DNA of 64,000 nucleotides, from assembly GCF_033807715.1 (NCBI RefSeq), contig NC_084596.1:36108879-36172878 (forward strand), in the 5' to 3' direction. The notes below the pieces were generated by a model. It was not told the DNA's origin, did not search any database, and was given only the letters and a program-made list of their open reading frames with translations. How positions within the stretch are numbered: the first letter of the stretch is position 1; each line of letters begins with the position of its first letter. This stretch comes from Cololabis saira (taxonomy: Eukaryota; Chordata; Actinopteri; Beloniformes; Belonidae). Positions 1 through 13,461 of this stretch are shown piece by piece. The position numbers and the translations under genes are program-made.

Positions 1-1785
1 ATGCAGACAGGGAGGAATGTCTAGCAGGAGCCGCTGTAGCCATGTGCGCTCATCCACCCCCTCTCCCCCCCCAATCTGCTTTGCTTGTTCACTCATTTGC
101 TAAACAAATTCATCTGTGCATGGGCTTTCATCGGGGTATGGCAGTCAAGTGATGCGCGAGACTGGCCTGCGGAACTGTTGGCTCTCGCAAGCTGTTCACC
201 TGCATCCAACTCTCACACACATACACACACAAACAAGTGGATGTATCTTGTGCAAGAGCACAGACATGGCATCCGGTGATGCCAGCAGGGCGAGCAAATG
301 CTGTGTGAATACGACGTTGAAAAGCTGCAGTATTTCCAAAACATCAGCTGTGGAGCTTAATTTGCTCCTTTGACTTACTGTGTCAATTGCAGAGCTGATA
401 CGATTAGCTAATTAACCCATCAGACAGACAAGCACCAACAACTGATGACAAGTAACAACTTTTTATAAAAGCCTGCGTCATTGCCGATAACTTTTCAGGA
501 AAGAGTTTGGCTAAAGGATGAGAATTTTCTGGTGTCAGATTTTCGACAGACAGAATGAGAGATTTTATCATTTTCATCTCTCAGTTTGTTTAGTAATGCA
601 GTTTTAAATATTGAATCGTTGCCCAACTGAGAGGGCAGCAGAAGTCTTTCGCCATGTGTCACGTTCAGTCAGCTGGAAGTTGGAGGATGATGGTGAAGCG
701 CTACCCTGAGGCCATGTCATTCTGAACTGGAGGACATCTGCACCACCATCAGCAGTGTTTTCACTGTAAAACATTTATCCTTTGCACATTGCACTTGGAG
801 GATCCTGAATAGAGAAAACATTATAAAACATAAATGTTTACTTTATAATTAATTCATACTAAATGCCACAATAAACTGTTGCCTTCAGAGTATTATGTGT
901 AAATACAGGAACAGGAACTGATACAAATACAGATTCCTCTCATGTTGAAATCATGGATGCTGAGAAACTAATAATGATCGATTAACAAACTTTAATCTTG
1001 TCTTCTCACCTAATTTCACTGCTGTGCTTATTTCTGACCATTTCATATATTTAATTTATCTGATCTTTCTATTTTGAGAGGACGTTTTCCCAGCCAGTTC
1101 CTTATGAAATCATTATTAATTGATACACTAATAATAATAACAGTTTTAATTTGATTCCTTCTGGGTTTGTTTTCTCAAGTAATAAAGTTTTTGTGTAGAA
1201 GTAACATCAAACTCAAGTTTCAGGTTTATTCGGTCAGAAGACCCTTTTCATAGTTCTCATAACTATTGAAGGAAGTTCTCCTTCATTTTGGTGTCAAACA
1301 ACAGCTGATTTTAATCTATAGAATTAACTTCATTTGTTCTCTTAAGCTTTTTTTGCATGAAAAGCTGCATCTGTGACACAGCTGTACACTGATGGGTCGA
1401 AATAAATCAAGTATACAACGTCTGGTCCGGATGGCATACAGTGACTGGGGGTGGGGGGGTTGATACTACAGCCGGACAGGGATCCATGAAGTTACCACGG
1501 ACTCACCAATATGTGCTGGATGCATCCTGAGCATTGCCAGCCTGTCCACTTTGAATGGGGTGACAACAAACATTGCCAGGGTTTAATGCGTCACAGCGGC
1601 AGTGTGGCTTCCGTCAACAGTTGAACATTTTTCCGACTTGTCATGCGTAACTGCCAGCATCAGCCAGTTAAACGGTGGCCACACAGCTAGTGCTAGCCAA
1701 TACAATCGTTCATGGGGGTGGCTCATTTTCAAATCACATGTTTTATTTGTAGGAATACATTTGATGAAGGCACCACCTGTGACGT
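1..1785. other. Intergenic, no gene recognised
   Basis: Short open frames near 85-373 and 1583-1924 have no recognisable domain and no codon bias that I can see. A C-rich run (about 58-73) and a short imperfect CA stretch (about 215-231) are the only simple features. The rest is AT-rich unique-looking sequence. Confidence 0.6.
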
Positions 1786-1945
1786 GAGCGTGTGAGCCCT
1801 TCCTCTTGCAGTTGGGCCGGGTTTGAGTCCCATCCTGTGACCCTTTGCTCTTTGTTTCCCCCCTTTTGTCTCTCTCTGTCCACATGTCCTGTCTGATACT
1901 ATCAGTAAAAGCCACAATAGTCATAAAATCTTAAAAATATTTAAA
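1786..1945 (+). repeat. SINE fragment (tRNA-derived, 3' part)
   Basis: A box-B-like GGTTTGAGTCC lies at 1820-1830. It is followed by a C/T-rich body (ccctttgctctttgtttccc) and a tail reading ctatcagtaaaagccac. This order (tRNA B box, pyrimidine-rich body, a-rich AATAAA-like tail) matches the intact SINE at 29748-29927 on the other strand. The 5' head with box A is not clear, so this is probably a truncated old copy. Confidence 0.5.
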
Positions 1946-4084
1946 AGAAAACTATGGTGATTGGTTGAATATGATTGCACAACGGAATGTTCCAATTAAA
2001 AAAAAAACAACCTCAAAAAACCTGCCAGTTTGTCACATTAGTCTCTAAAATACTAAACTGAGCACAGATGAATAGAGGGGCCGGAGTTTTTTGGGACATG
2101 TAACAGAAGGATTTGTGTGATTTTCACGGGTCTACCATACACCAGCTGGCTGTTACATCATTTTGGTGCATCCTAACTATAGTTTTAGGATCTAGAAGGG
2201 ATCTTGACATCATGGTGGATGTCGCAGCTTCCTTTACTCCTGCTTTGCTTTTTGGAAATAACGATGCATATTGCATATCTCTCTCTCTGTGACCAACCTT
2301 AACACAGTATTAGAGTACATCTGAAGTCCCTACTGATGCTTCTGCAATTGTGGCCAATTATCAGCATCATTGGGATTGTCATAGTGATGAATGAAGAGCC
2401 GACTTTGTATCTATCTTTCTAAAACTCTACTAAAAGAATCGACCTCTCCAAAAAGCTGGTCTCAACAAACATCAACTTGATGGAGTTGACCTCAATCCTT
2501 GTATCCAGCATAGTGAGTGTGCTGCTTTGACATGAGTGTGCACAAAAACACACACACCACCCATGCAGTCTCAACAAGTATTATCGGCACTAAACCTGCT
2601 CGTATTTCCATACTAGCATGGTGAGCATGCTGCCTGAACAAGCTTCACCATCAGCGCTTTCTCTCCTCTGGTCTTGGCTTCTTATAAATCCATGACAAAG
2701 CTTATGAATAAGCCTCATCAGCCTTTTCTCCTTACCCAGTTTCTGAGTTTTGCTTAAACTTCACCTTCTTTTGAAAGCTTGCAGAACAATCAAATGAAAA
2801 TATGAGGCATGCAGGCTAGAGCAGTAAATACCTTTTTTAACCAATAAAGAAAGTGGCATGTTGTATGAATACTGCCATTTATGTCATGATATTATTGAAT
2901 TAGAAAAAAAAAATCACATTTCATGCTGATATGGTGATGTGTGTGCTGTTTTTAGATTAATCCTAATTGCATGATGCTGTACAATAAGTGTTTGCCATGT
3001 TTTATTTACATCGCTTTTGATGTGTGCATAAGCACATTTAGGAACCTCACAATGTTAAAATCAGAGGAACGAGATCACTCTATGAAAGATATAGTTCACT
3101 GACTGGAGGGATCTTCAGTTTTTACAAAATAAACATGATTGATTTACATTTTGAACTCGAGAATGAAGCAACTAGGAAGTTTAGCAATAGGATATAATCA
3201 TGTTATCAATCCAGAAAAGACCTGAAATCAGAAACAGTTCTGACAAATTTTCCTCTAGTTTGTCAAAAAAATGTTTAAAATGAATGGTTATCAAATACAG
3301 ATTGCATATTTTGCTCTTTTCAGAATATAATCCAAAACTGTCAATAGCAGATATAACCACATGAGGAAAATATTACTTTAGGAAACCTTTGTCAAGCAGT
3401 TACATTGGAAAATGTAACTTAAAACTTGAACGTGCAAAGAAGTATCCTTCTGTAAACTATGTCAAGAGGTGGTTTTTTTTATCTCTGGGCTCTGAGGCGT
3501 CTGGGATAGAATATTGCACAATGAAACATGTATTGTCATCAGAAAAATTACTATTCTTGATCTTCTTTGCAAGAAAAAGGCACCATGTGCTCAAGTCCAC
3601 ACATTTATACACTCATTTCCTTGCTTATTTTCTGTGGTTAAGTATAAGGATGCAGAAATCTGTATATAAAATATGGTTGTGAATGACTTGGAGGGTTTTA
3701 CACGTGTACTTGACTTCAGCCAAACAATAAAGATCAGTTTGCCGCTGCAGTGGCAGCTAATGCTACCCAAATGTGTGTTGGACTTTACATTCATCAACAA
3801 CTATAACTCCCTTGAATGGCTTGTGGTATTTTCAACTGGAGCTCCAACTACAGTACAGTACAAAAAAGTTTACTATACAGAAGCACAGCAACCACCAAGA
3901 ACAAACTGTATAAAGCAAGATTTAGTGCAGAAAAGGTGGATTAATTGTGCATTTTAAAAGCAAATGTAAACACTACCACCAGAGAGGTCTAAAAAAGCCC
4001 AAGATATTAATACTGAAGTTTGCCACTAAAAAAGGGTCAAAAAATAAAACTTTACCAAATTCAAAGTGTGTTACTACCATACAC
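1946..4084. other. Intergenic AT-rich sequence, nothing recognised
   Basis: No open frame with family-level resemblance and no clear terminal repeats. Overlapping short frames at 3389-3957 look like chance ORFs in AT-rich DNA. Confidence 0.5.
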
Positions 4085-4225
4085 AATTGTTTTATTGGAC
4101 TGTATTGGACCTTGAAAACTTTGCTTTCTTTGTAATGAACTTTGAAAACTTTGCTTTTTCTGTAAAGTGCCCTGAGATGATTCTTTGAGAACTGGCTTTA
4201 TAAAAGTGAACTGAATGGAAGTGAG
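4085..4225 (+). repeat. LINE-like 3' tail with a 31-bp tandem duplication
   Basis: The stretch ends with gtaaagtgccctgagatga, then a tail ending in tataaaagtgaactgaatgg. This is the style of fish LINE 3' ends (a conserved AAGTGCCTTGAGATGA block and an AATTGAA-type tail). Just upstream the phrase ttgaaaactttgctttctt occurs twice at a spacing of about 31 bp. Assignment rests on motif resemblance only. Confidence 0.4.
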
Positions 4226-5214
4226 AAAAATCAATCTGAACTTGAAAAAAAAGGTCCAGTAGTAACAAGGAGCTCCAAGATCTAATAAATGGAGGGTCCT
4301 AACCTTGTGGATCTATTACAGGTGGGACTCTTTAAAAGCAAGTTAACAGTAAGATTATTTTGGTTCAAGTGCCTTACAGTTAGACAAAGCTTTTTATAAA
4401 GATGTACTTCTGTCTGTTTCTGCCTGTCAGTGTTCCTACGATGAAATGAATCCATGGCATCCCAATTTGTGACCAAAAATTCAAGTGTGGATAGTCTGTC
4501 CTGCAGTATGTCCCTGAGGACTGTGGGCTGTTCACCCGTCGTGACCCCGGCATTCTTCACAAGAGCGTTTTTGCCTGAGGAGTGAAACTCTAGCAGGGCT
4601 ACTGTGACCAACTCATACATGCTTTTCACTTACTAGTCCTTGGATATTAACTAAAAAAATCCCAATTCATTTGATCAAATAGAGCCGTTTATATTCCTTA
4701 CTAACTTTAGTGTGATGGCAAAACAGTACCTGGATAAGTGAAGAATAATCACATTTAAGTGATGGACTACTTAATCTCTCTCTTTCACACTATTGAATCA
4801 AGAAAAAAAAATACTCTTCATAAATATAAAAAAAAAAAACAACTGTGTCTATGAAGATGTTTAAACAGTAACCTTTACTCACAAGTCCGCAAAGAAATGG
4901 AGCCACGTCAAGGTCTGACCCTCCGAGCACAAGTCAACTCCGCCTCTCTCTGTTGTCGCCAGCTGCTGGAGTCTGATCCTCTTTCATGTCAGAGGTGTAA
5001 AAAACATTCTGAATATGACCCTTTAGTTTCATACGTGGTTTATCTTAGTCAGCTTGTCATTTGGCTGATGTAAACTTGAATTCGTATGTATATATATTTG
5101 TACATATTGAATGTCACAATTTTTACTTTTACTTTATTTTCAGTGATACTAAGTAGGAACTGTTTCTGGTTTGCAAATAAAAAAGATTTGATTTTGTATG
5201 GAAAACAGACTTTA
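4226..5214. other. Intergenic, nothing recognised
   Basis: Contains a 115-codon minus frame (4282-4629) without recognisable domain. The remainder is AT-rich with A-runs near 4800-4845. Confidence 0.5.
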
Positions 5215-5685
5215 GTATACAATAGATTGTGAAAGTGAGCTTGTTTCGTGCTTACTGCACCCCTATATATGCAGCCCCATTATGGGTCAGCTACAAAAAG
5301 GAGACCCTGCGCCAACTTCAGGTAGCATATAATGGCTGTCTGAGGATACTGATGAAAAAGCCCAGGAGTATCAGTGCTAGTAAACTCTTTTGTGACTCAG
5401 GGTTAAGCACTTTACAGGCTCTCTTGAGGAACCTGATGTTTAAGTTTATGTCTCGACTTGATGAGTCAGAAAACAGTATTGTAATGAAGCTCACAAGCCC
5501 CAGGTGCAGTTCGGTCAGATATCAATCATATCTATGGAAACATTGGTATGGGTGCCTTTTAAGACTCTCATGAATAAGAGTATGGTTTTATGTGTTTATG
5601 TAGTTGTTGTGTATTTTTTATGTTGTATGTCTTGCTATTGGGTCTAGAGCCCGTAATAAAGTTTATATATGTTGATGAAATTGAA
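5215..5685 (+). mobile_element. 5'-truncated LINE (non-LTR retrotransposon), RT C-terminus and 3' UTR
   Basis: An open frame at 5229-5573 (114 codons) reads as the region C-terminal to the reverse-transcriptase palm of fish LINEs. Key phrases are LFRAYCTPIYAAPLW, LRQLQVAYNGCLRILMKKPR and ALLRNLMFKFMSRL. It is followed by about 110 bp of 3' UTR with an AATAAA at about 5655 (cccgtaataaagtttatata). The catalytic YADD region is absent, so the copy was truncated at its 5' end, as is usual for LINE insertions. It cannot be active. Family assignment (L2/jockey-like) is from memory of protein style. Confidence 0.75.
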
Positions 5686-7332
5686 AGTGAGTCGGACTTG
5701 TGACAACATTAACTCAGGTGTCACACTGCTTTTATTTGTCTTCAAGTATAAATGGGTTCTTAAGTTCTGAAGTGTTAATCTCATTCAGTAATAACACTTT
5801 CAATGTGTCTTTCCACTGAAGTAAAAGTCCTGTTTTATTAATATTTCCATGGGCGTCTTTAGCTCAACTTTCAGGAAAAAAGCTAAGGAATGGTTAAATT
5901 CAAAACTTTAAGATATGAAGCTTTCATGCTTTAAAACTTGGCAAAGGAATAATTGTGCTTTTTATGTATTAGATTTGTAGACTTTCTTACTGACAACTAA
6001 AAACCACTTCAAGCGACTTTACAACAGATGTTTAGTGGAAAGAATACACCTGAGAATAACACAACAAATGCAGAAATATACATAGACAATAAATATGAAA
6101 ACATTAATACAAATTGTAAACAAGATCAAAAAAGGCATTGTCATTTATTTTCACAGTAATTAATCCAAATATATTTACAGTTTTAAATGTTTTCATATAT
6201 ATTTTTGACTTCTATTTTTATTATTTCTATCTTTTTATCATATTCATTTATTATTAACCCATAATTTTTCTTTTTGTCTATTTTTAGTATTTTTGTCATC
6301 TGTATTTTATTCCACCTAGTCATTACTTTTTATTCTAGATTGAACTCTGAACCAATTAGATTAAAGCACCTGTTTTATGGATTAATGGATCTCATGTTGC
6401 TCCCTAAGCAGTAGGGCTCTGTTTTGTGTCTGGGCGATAGTTTACTTGTCGTACACTGATAAGTTACAGCAAACAGTAAAACGAGTACAACTCAACAACT
6501 TAACACAAACCTTCCATTTACCCAGCTCAGTCCTCCACTGGTCCTCTTCATACAATACAATACATTTGTCTCTAATGGCAGGCAGAAATAAGTCTTTCTG
6601 GGATCTATCAATTTTATAAGACCTGCTGTCGGTTGTGTCTGTGTAAACTTGCATTGACAAACTTTTCTCTTCAAACAACCAATCAACCGCTGATGACTAC
6701 TGTTTTGTCTCCATTGCTATGGCACAGTAAATGAGGAAATAGTCTAATATCATCAATGAAATAGAGTACAATTAGGCATTTATTTTCATGTGATACAAGG
6801 CAATTAGCTTGATTGTGAATATGTTTGGAAATTAGGGGATAAGCATTCATATATTTTGAAATAAATGGATTTCCCAGGTCTGTTGTGCAGTTGCAAGAGC
6901 AGGTATGACTCAGCAGGCAGTGCAACCATCTGTCCAAAGGAAAGTTGATGGACTAAACCTTGATGACAAGCTGCTGGTGACCCCTCCACTTGAATAAGGT
7001 AAAGCAGTAAAACTTCTAAATCATGCAGAGCGATAAGCCATCAAGGACCTAGACTGGGGAACGGTGCCTTACAGCTAATTTCTCTGAGATTTCTGCCCAT
7101 AAACAAAGCTTCAGCAGCTTTTCTGGTCCACCTCTATGATTGGGTCCATTCTCAAAAAATGATGAACGGTAATGAATTATACTATATTGATCAGCCTTTG
7201 GCAAGAAAAAAACATAAGTGAACAAATCATACTAGCCTCTACACTGTTTCAGTCCTCTGGGAAGACATCTAGTATGACTAATTCACCACTGCTGTGGATA
7301 TCTATTTCTTGTTGTTCAACTTGGCTGCTCTG
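5686..7332. other. Intergenic, nothing recognised
   Basis: AT-rich with T-rich tracts at 6180-6330. Overlapping minus frames at 6442-6989 show no domain. No terminal repeats found. Confidence 0.5.
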
Positions 7333-7975
7333 TACGGAAGAGTATTAGGGCCATGCAGGAGAAAAAATATTTGAGAGGGGAAGATTTTTTTTTATTGTGC
7401 ACTGCGAGAAAAAAGTCGAAATGTCGAGATTAATGTTGAAATACAATTTCCAGAAAAAAGTCGAAAAGTCAAGAATAATGTTGAAATACAATTTCCAGAA
7501 AAAAGTAGAAAAGTCGAGAATAATGCTAAAATACAATTTCGAGAAAAAAATCGAAAAGTCGAGAATAATGTTGAAATGCAATTTCGAGAAAAAAGTCGAA
7601 ATGTCGAGATTAATGTTGAAATACAATTTCGTGAATGAAGTCGAAATGTCGCCTCTGGTCCATCAAATCCAGTTATGAGAGCGACTGACAGCTCTGCAGC
7701 AGCAGCCGTAACTAGCTAACTAATTTACATCCTTGGAGTGTAACGTTAAGGGTACGTTTCTGAAGTTATGCAACTGCATATGTGTGATATGTGTTTCAAA
7801 TCAATTGTAAAGCCAATTCTTGTATTCTGAACCTTGTTCTTTAACTATATTCACAAAATTTTGACTTTTTTCTCAACATTTCGACTTTTTCTCGAAGTGC
7901 ATAATGAAAAAAAATCTTCCTACTCTAAAATATTATTTTTATTTTTCTCCTGGCTGGCCCTAATACTCCTCCGTA
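7333..7975. mobile_element. Non-autonomous DNA transposon (MITE) with 21-bp terminal inverted repeats
   Basis: The left end reads TACGGAAGAGTATTAGGGCC. The right end reads, in reverse complement, TACGGAGGAGTATTAGGGCC, so one mismatch in 20. The inverted homology continues inward past the A/T runs to the GAGAAAAA(A)GTCGAAATG phrase. A 6-bp duplication gctctg flanks both sides (7327-7332 and 7976-7981). It encodes no transposase; the interior is a 45-bp minisatellite (7415-7650) plus unique sequence. Superfamily not determined. Confidence 0.8.
7415..7650. repeat. 45-bp minisatellite inside the MITE
   Basis: About five units of 45 bp begin at 7415, 7460, 7505, 7550 and 7595, with a partial sixth at 7640. 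The unit core is gtcgaaaagtcgagaataat followed by gttgaaatacaatttc. Because the period is a multiple of three, both strands stay open for about 93 codons. These frames are an arithmetical by-product, with a 15-residue period (KVEKSRIMLKYNFQK). Confidence 0.9.
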
Positions 7976-8137
7976 GCTCTGCCTTAAACTACAACTGCTA
8001 ATCTTTTTTCTAGTCTTTTTTTCTAGGTGGATGAAACTCTAAATTGTACTGTATTAAACAAATATATATCAGTGTTTCCTTTACATTCATTTAGGAGTGG
8101 CAGGTGCCATTCCTAAATTCTAGCTGCTGCACATTAA

Positions 8138-9383
8138 AGCGACACTACGTAACTTTTCCACCTTAATATCATATTTCCAGAGTCATTGTGATGGTACATC
8201 AACTTCCAACAGGTTTAATGACACCTTTGTCATGGTCTGAGGGGTCTGTATCACCTTCACTGGCACTATGTAACTTTGAGGAGCATGGTAGGAACCCTGC
8301 CTCACTAAAAAACTACAAATCGTTACGACTTTGACTGCTTTACGGCATACGTCACTTCCCCCTCCTTCCCGATTCGCAGTCGAGACGAAAATGGGCGGGG
8401 CGTGGAGCTCAGAGCTCCGCAGAAGCTGTTGCTGTGTTGTGGCTGCAGCAGCTCCACACAACAGACGTGGGGAAAAGACCCTAATGGTTTAACTTTTCAA
8501 CGGTTTCCTGCTCGGAGGCAGAACCACGCAGGCCAAGTATCTGATATAACAAAGTAAAAGAGTGAAAGAGCCGTCGGCTCGCTTTGGATCGCGGCTGTAA
8601 CGACCAAACACACAGTAAAGCATGATTTATGGTTCTGCGTTAAATCGACGCAGACCCACGGCGTAGGGTACGTGGCGACGCGCAACGTACGGTGCGTGTC
8701 GCCGCGTACCCTACGCCGTAGGCTCTGCGTCGATTTAACGCAGAACCATAAACAGCCTTAAACCACAAACACTCACACAGAACGCAGTTGCTGGCCAGCT
8801 CTCTGCGGAGCAATTAACCCCAATCTTCAGATAAAACTAGTTTGTTGAGGAAAAAATATTAACTCTATTTGTAGCTGCAGAGGAAAAAAATAATCTCACG
8901 AGGAAAACAAAAAAATTGCTCACGCCTCTTCAACATAATATAGCAGTCAAAAAAAAAGAAAAGAGAAGTAAGAGGGATACAAAACATGTACTGTATGTTG
9001 TACTATTATACAAATTTATTGAAACACATGGCTCTTCAGGGATTCAGGGATCTCTTAGGGATTTCATATGGATCCAGACCGTTAATAATCATTATTTTCT
9101 CCATATACCGCTCCCTGGCTTCCTTGTTTAAGGTATCCCGGTAAATTCCAGTTCCTTTCCAGCAGTTTAACATCTTTTTTTGCGTTCCTTCTGTTCACTT
9201 GGTGAAACAGAAAAGCGTCCTGTCTTCTCTCATCAAAACAAATGCACGCGACGGGACAGGAGTTTTCCGGCAGTACGCGCTGGTGCTCATGGGAAACGTA
9301 GTGTTCTTTCTGGTAAAACACTACCGATTTTGTCCACAAGATGCCGCCAAACTCAGAAAAGCTGAAAGTTAGGTTGTGCTGCT
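8138..9383. mobile_element. TTAA-flanked MITE, copy 1 (1.25 kb)
   Basis: TTAA stands immediately outside both ends (8134-8137 and 9384-9387). Left terminus AGCGACACTACGTAACTTT and right terminus (reverse complement) AGCAGCACAACCTAACTTT match at 15 of 19 positions. No transposase frame is present. A foldback element (8619-8758) is nested inside. TTAA target duplications with purine-starting termini are a known property of Kolobok elements; piggyBac also uses TTAA but its termini usually begin with CC. Confidence 0.7.
8619..8758. mobile_element. Foldback MITE, copy A (140 bp, near-complete palindrome)
   Basis: The two halves are inverted copies. The left arm has tttatggttctgcgtta, aatcgacgcaga and ggcgtagggtacg; the right arm has cgtaccctacgccgta, tctgcgtcgatttaacgcag and aaccataaacagcct. 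TAA flanks both ends (8616-8618 and 8759-8761), a TWA-type 3-bp duplication as in PIF/Harbinger elements. Copies B-E of the same family occur elsewhere in the window. It sits inside a TTAA MITE. Confidence 0.85.
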
Positions 9384-9473
9384 TTAACATTTCTTCTTTT
9401 TTTTTTTTCTTAATCGTGCCTTCCTAACAGAGTCCTGCATTGGGTCTGGTACTCACAAATACTAAGGTACTAA

Positions 9474-10348
9474 AGGGTGTACACTGTGCGATTATCGGCT
9501 CGTTTTGAGACGATTTTCCAGTTGTGCGACTATTTTTTGGATCGGGCCGGATTTCGACACAATCGTTGGTCGTGCCTCGTGCAGTAAACGTGGGGTAACG
9601 ACGAGAGATTAACACGTCACGACGACCTCACGACGACCTCCCAATCACAAATCGTGAGGTCGCAAGAAAATCAAGCATGTTTGAAATCCTGGTCGCTCCT
9701 CGTGAAGGAATCGCACAGTTGAAGCAGCTACGACCCGATTGGACTCATCCTCTCACAGAGAGCATGCACAATCGCTGATGTCACGTCAAAAACTATTATT
9801 TGTAGTTTAAAGTGTTGCAAATTCACTTTACAAATCATGTTTTAATAGCAGAAAAAAAGACTGTGTTTCCCACGTCTGCCTAGCCAATTCCTTGTCCAAT
9901 CACGACGTTGTCTAATCTTTTTTCATTTATCGCCACACAGAACGGCACAAATTGCTAAAGGCTGATTTATGGTTCTGTGTTACACCAACGCAGAGCCTAC
10001 GGCGTAGGGTACGCGGCAACCCGCACCGTACGGTTACGCCGTCGATTTAACGTGGAACCATAATTCAGGCTTATGGCAGCGCGTTTGTTTTTGCTGAGCA
10101 TCTTCGGTGTCTCCCACTTCGGGGTTCGTCCTCTTCCACTTCTTTTTGACGTTGCATTTCCAGTACACAGAAGTCCAACGTGAGGATTATGAACGTATAG
10201 TGTGAGCAGACGGGTCGCATCAGAGCATCGGGTCGTACAGTGTGAGACCATAAATCGTGGGCTGCGAACTTTTGAACTCAGCAATCTAGTCGTGCAGTGT
10301 GAGATGGGGCAGTCTCAAACGATTTAAAATATCGCACAGTGTATGCCT
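9474..10348. mobile_element. MITE with AGGnnTACACTGTGCGAT ends (875 bp)
   Basis: The left end AGGGTGTACACTGTGCGAT and the right end in reverse complement AGGCATACACTGTGCGAT are near-identical. Inverted homology extends inward to the ...TTTGAGAC... phrase (about 9505 and 10313). The interior repeats short phrases such as cgtgcagtgtgaga. No transposase. A foldback copy (9959-10071) is nested inside. Target duplication is not preserved (TAA at the left, AGA at the right). Confidence 0.75.
9959..10071. mobile_element. Foldback MITE, copy B (113 bp)
   Basis: Starts AGGCTGATTTATGGTTCTG and ends with ggaaccataattcaggct. TAA precedes it (9956-9958) and TAT follows (10072-10074), a one-base decayed TAA duplication. 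The right arm is shorter than in copy A: the central palindrome has lost part of its right half. Nested in the 9474-10348 MITE. Confidence 0.8.
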
Positions 10349-11907
10349 AGATAAGGTAAGTTACAGACAACAACAGTATCTTGCTCTGGATTAATTACTT
10401 GTGAGAGCACGGCCTTGAAAGTGACATCACGTCAGGCACCACCACCTTTTGGAAATAGGGCAGTGCCATTAGCTTGGCAGACTTATTAGCTTAAGATAAC
10501 TCGTAATAGATTTTGCAAGTTAAATAGACATTCTTAAAATATTGATGGTCAGCTAACGTAAGCTAACATGTCGGTAGCTTAAGTTAATTGGGCTCGGTGC
10601 CGAGTCAGTGTCGCTAACTTGAGTAAACCCATTGATAGCATTAATCCGTCAATTTAACAGTGTGAACTGTGAGAGGGACTTTTCTACAATGACTAGGGTG
10701 TAGCATTTAATAAAATATCAGACAGAAACTACCACATGTTTTACAATGAACAGGGTGTAAATTCAGAGAAACAATCTCATTATTGTTTGTATTTGCATGT
10801 AAAGACTGACTTGAGAAACGGGCTGCAGGGGGGGTCACCTTGCAGGTGGATGCTGCTGAGCATCAACAGCAAAAAAATCCAATGTTCTGAGCCTGGATGT
10901 AAACTTTGCCACCGATTCTCCATAAAGGATTTATTATTTATTGTTTTATTTTTATTTAATTCTATTGTTTTATTTATTTTGTTTTTGTTTTACATTCTTC
11001 CTTGAAAATGCTATTTTCAACCGGCCACTAAATAAATAGTTTGTAACAGTAAAATCTTGAGGGTAATTTCTTTATGCCGCAACGACTCCCCGGAGATCCT
11101 GCCCCCACTGCTGAGAGAAATCCTAGAGAAACCCCTTACTAAATGTTTCTACACTTGAAATCACTGGAATTGTTACCCTCAAAGTGGTACTTTAAAGAGG
11201 GGACGGTGTTGGTAGAGGTTTAATGGGAGGGGTCAAAGCTGAGGCGCTGCTGGTGCAACCCTGAGATGACAGTAAAAGCAGTGTGTAAGGGCTGAAAACA
11301 CCACTTTAACCAGGGAGGCCATCGCTCAGCTGATTCTTTCTGAGATAACATAGGCTTCATGAGAAGATCTTTTTCAGGCCGATATAGAAAAGCCACTGTA
11401 CACTGAAAGACTCTTACAGAAGATCATAGCGAGACATAAATAGTGAAATGGCTTGGAATGTTATACTACTGACAGCAACCAATCGTGTATTTTTAGCAAA
11501 ATCAAAACAATTTGTTTAATTTTCATGACAGAGTTACAGAAAAGGAACAACTACTGAAGATTTGTATTGAAGTAGCTACTAAAATATTGACTTCTGTGGC
11601 GACTGAGAAAGTAGCTACAGAAGAATGACTGAAAAACACTTAATCCTAATCACATCCACAGTATTTGTTAGACAGTTTTTGAATTGCATATCCATATGGC
11701 AAGTTGATAACATACATTGAAACCACCTGTGTCTTCTTAGCCTGTTGTCATTTGTATGTAGCATATGCCACCATGATAACGGACTACGTCACTGCATAAC
11801 CGGAAACATGGCAGCCGCAACAGAAATTTGCCGTTTGGATGCTAAGTATCTTCCTGGAAATGTGCAGAGATCTGCAGTTGTTCACATACTGTGCACTATA
11901 TATTTTT
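10349..11907. other. Intergenic, nothing recognised
   Basis: Contains repeated AGCTAA/GCTAAC words at 10480-10620 and a T-rich stretch at 10930-11000. A plus frame at 10736-11005 ends in low-complexity T-rich sequence and is not credible. No gene seen. Confidence 0.5.
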
Positions 11908-12765
11908 TAGTGCTATCAAGCGATTCAAAAAATTGAGCGATTAAATTAATTAAGATCTGTAACTAATTAATCTCATTTTTAATCTCACCTAAAAATTGCT
12001 GAGAAAAGCCCTCAACTTGAGGTGTTTTCCTTTAAATTCATTACATTATTGTGGCAGATCAAAGCATTGATAAATAACAAAAAAAGTGGCTTTATAAGTC
12101 TTTTTTTTTTTTTAACAGACTTGAACAGATGCAGTCCTAGCCTGTTCATCCACTTGGTAAGAACATTCGCCAGCCTCTCGTGCGCAAACGTGCGCATGCG
12201 CATGTTGCTCTCCTCGAGTCTAGTTTGAAGAGCGTTGCCGTGGCAACATCTTTGCTGCTAACGTTAGCTGTGGCTGCGCTCGCGACCGAGTGCTTTGCAT
12301 TTATGTGGCTAAACTTGAGCTGCATCGGTGGTAAGCAAAGTCCTTACCACAAAGAACACATATCACTCTACCTTTATCAATGGTGCCGTCGGGGCGTTTT
12401 AGAAATGTAAATTTACTGGACCGACAACTTTCACATGCTCCTCCATTCTCACTTCTCCGCTATTCACCGTCCCCATCCCCCCCATGACTGTCCAGCTACA
12501 CTAGAACCAGCGTAGCTAAACACGCCCACACACAGGGACAGCCCATCAATGTCCACTTCAAGGTGGGACTGACTGTTGTTTTCTATCCCTAACTCAAGCA
12601 CAAGAAGCCAACCGGCCACCGCACAAACACAGATTTCAAAATAAAGGCAAATCGCAAACAGAAAAGTTAGAGATTAAAAAATAGAATAAGCGATTAAAAA
12701 ACATAACACGCTAAATATGCCCGTAATTAATTAATGGCAATTAACACACTAATTTGACAACCCTA
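11908..12765. mobile_element. hAT-type non-autonomous transposon (858 bp) with perfect 8-bp target duplication
   Basis: Left terminus TAGTGCTATCAA and right terminus (reverse complement) TAGGGTTGTCAA match at 9 of 12. The 8-bp sequence atattttt is present immediately on both sides (11900-11907 and 12766-12773). An 8-bp duplication and TAG-type ends are typical of hAT elements. Subterminal sequence on both sides is rich in TTAATTAA and gcgattaaa words. No transposase frame found. Confidence 0.8.
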
Positions 12766-12773
12766 ATATTTTT

Positions 12774-13461
<688 letters not shown>

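Noticed and set aside
4282..4629. 115-codon minus-strand frame
   Set aside because: No domain, no start context and no neighbouring exon.
7415..7650. CRISPR-like regular repeats
   Set aside because: Units are contiguous with no unique spacers, and the genome is vertebrate.
7397..7678. 93-codon frame with a 15-residue period
   Set aside because: Translation of a 45-bp minisatellite inside a MITE, open on both strands; not a repeat protein gene.
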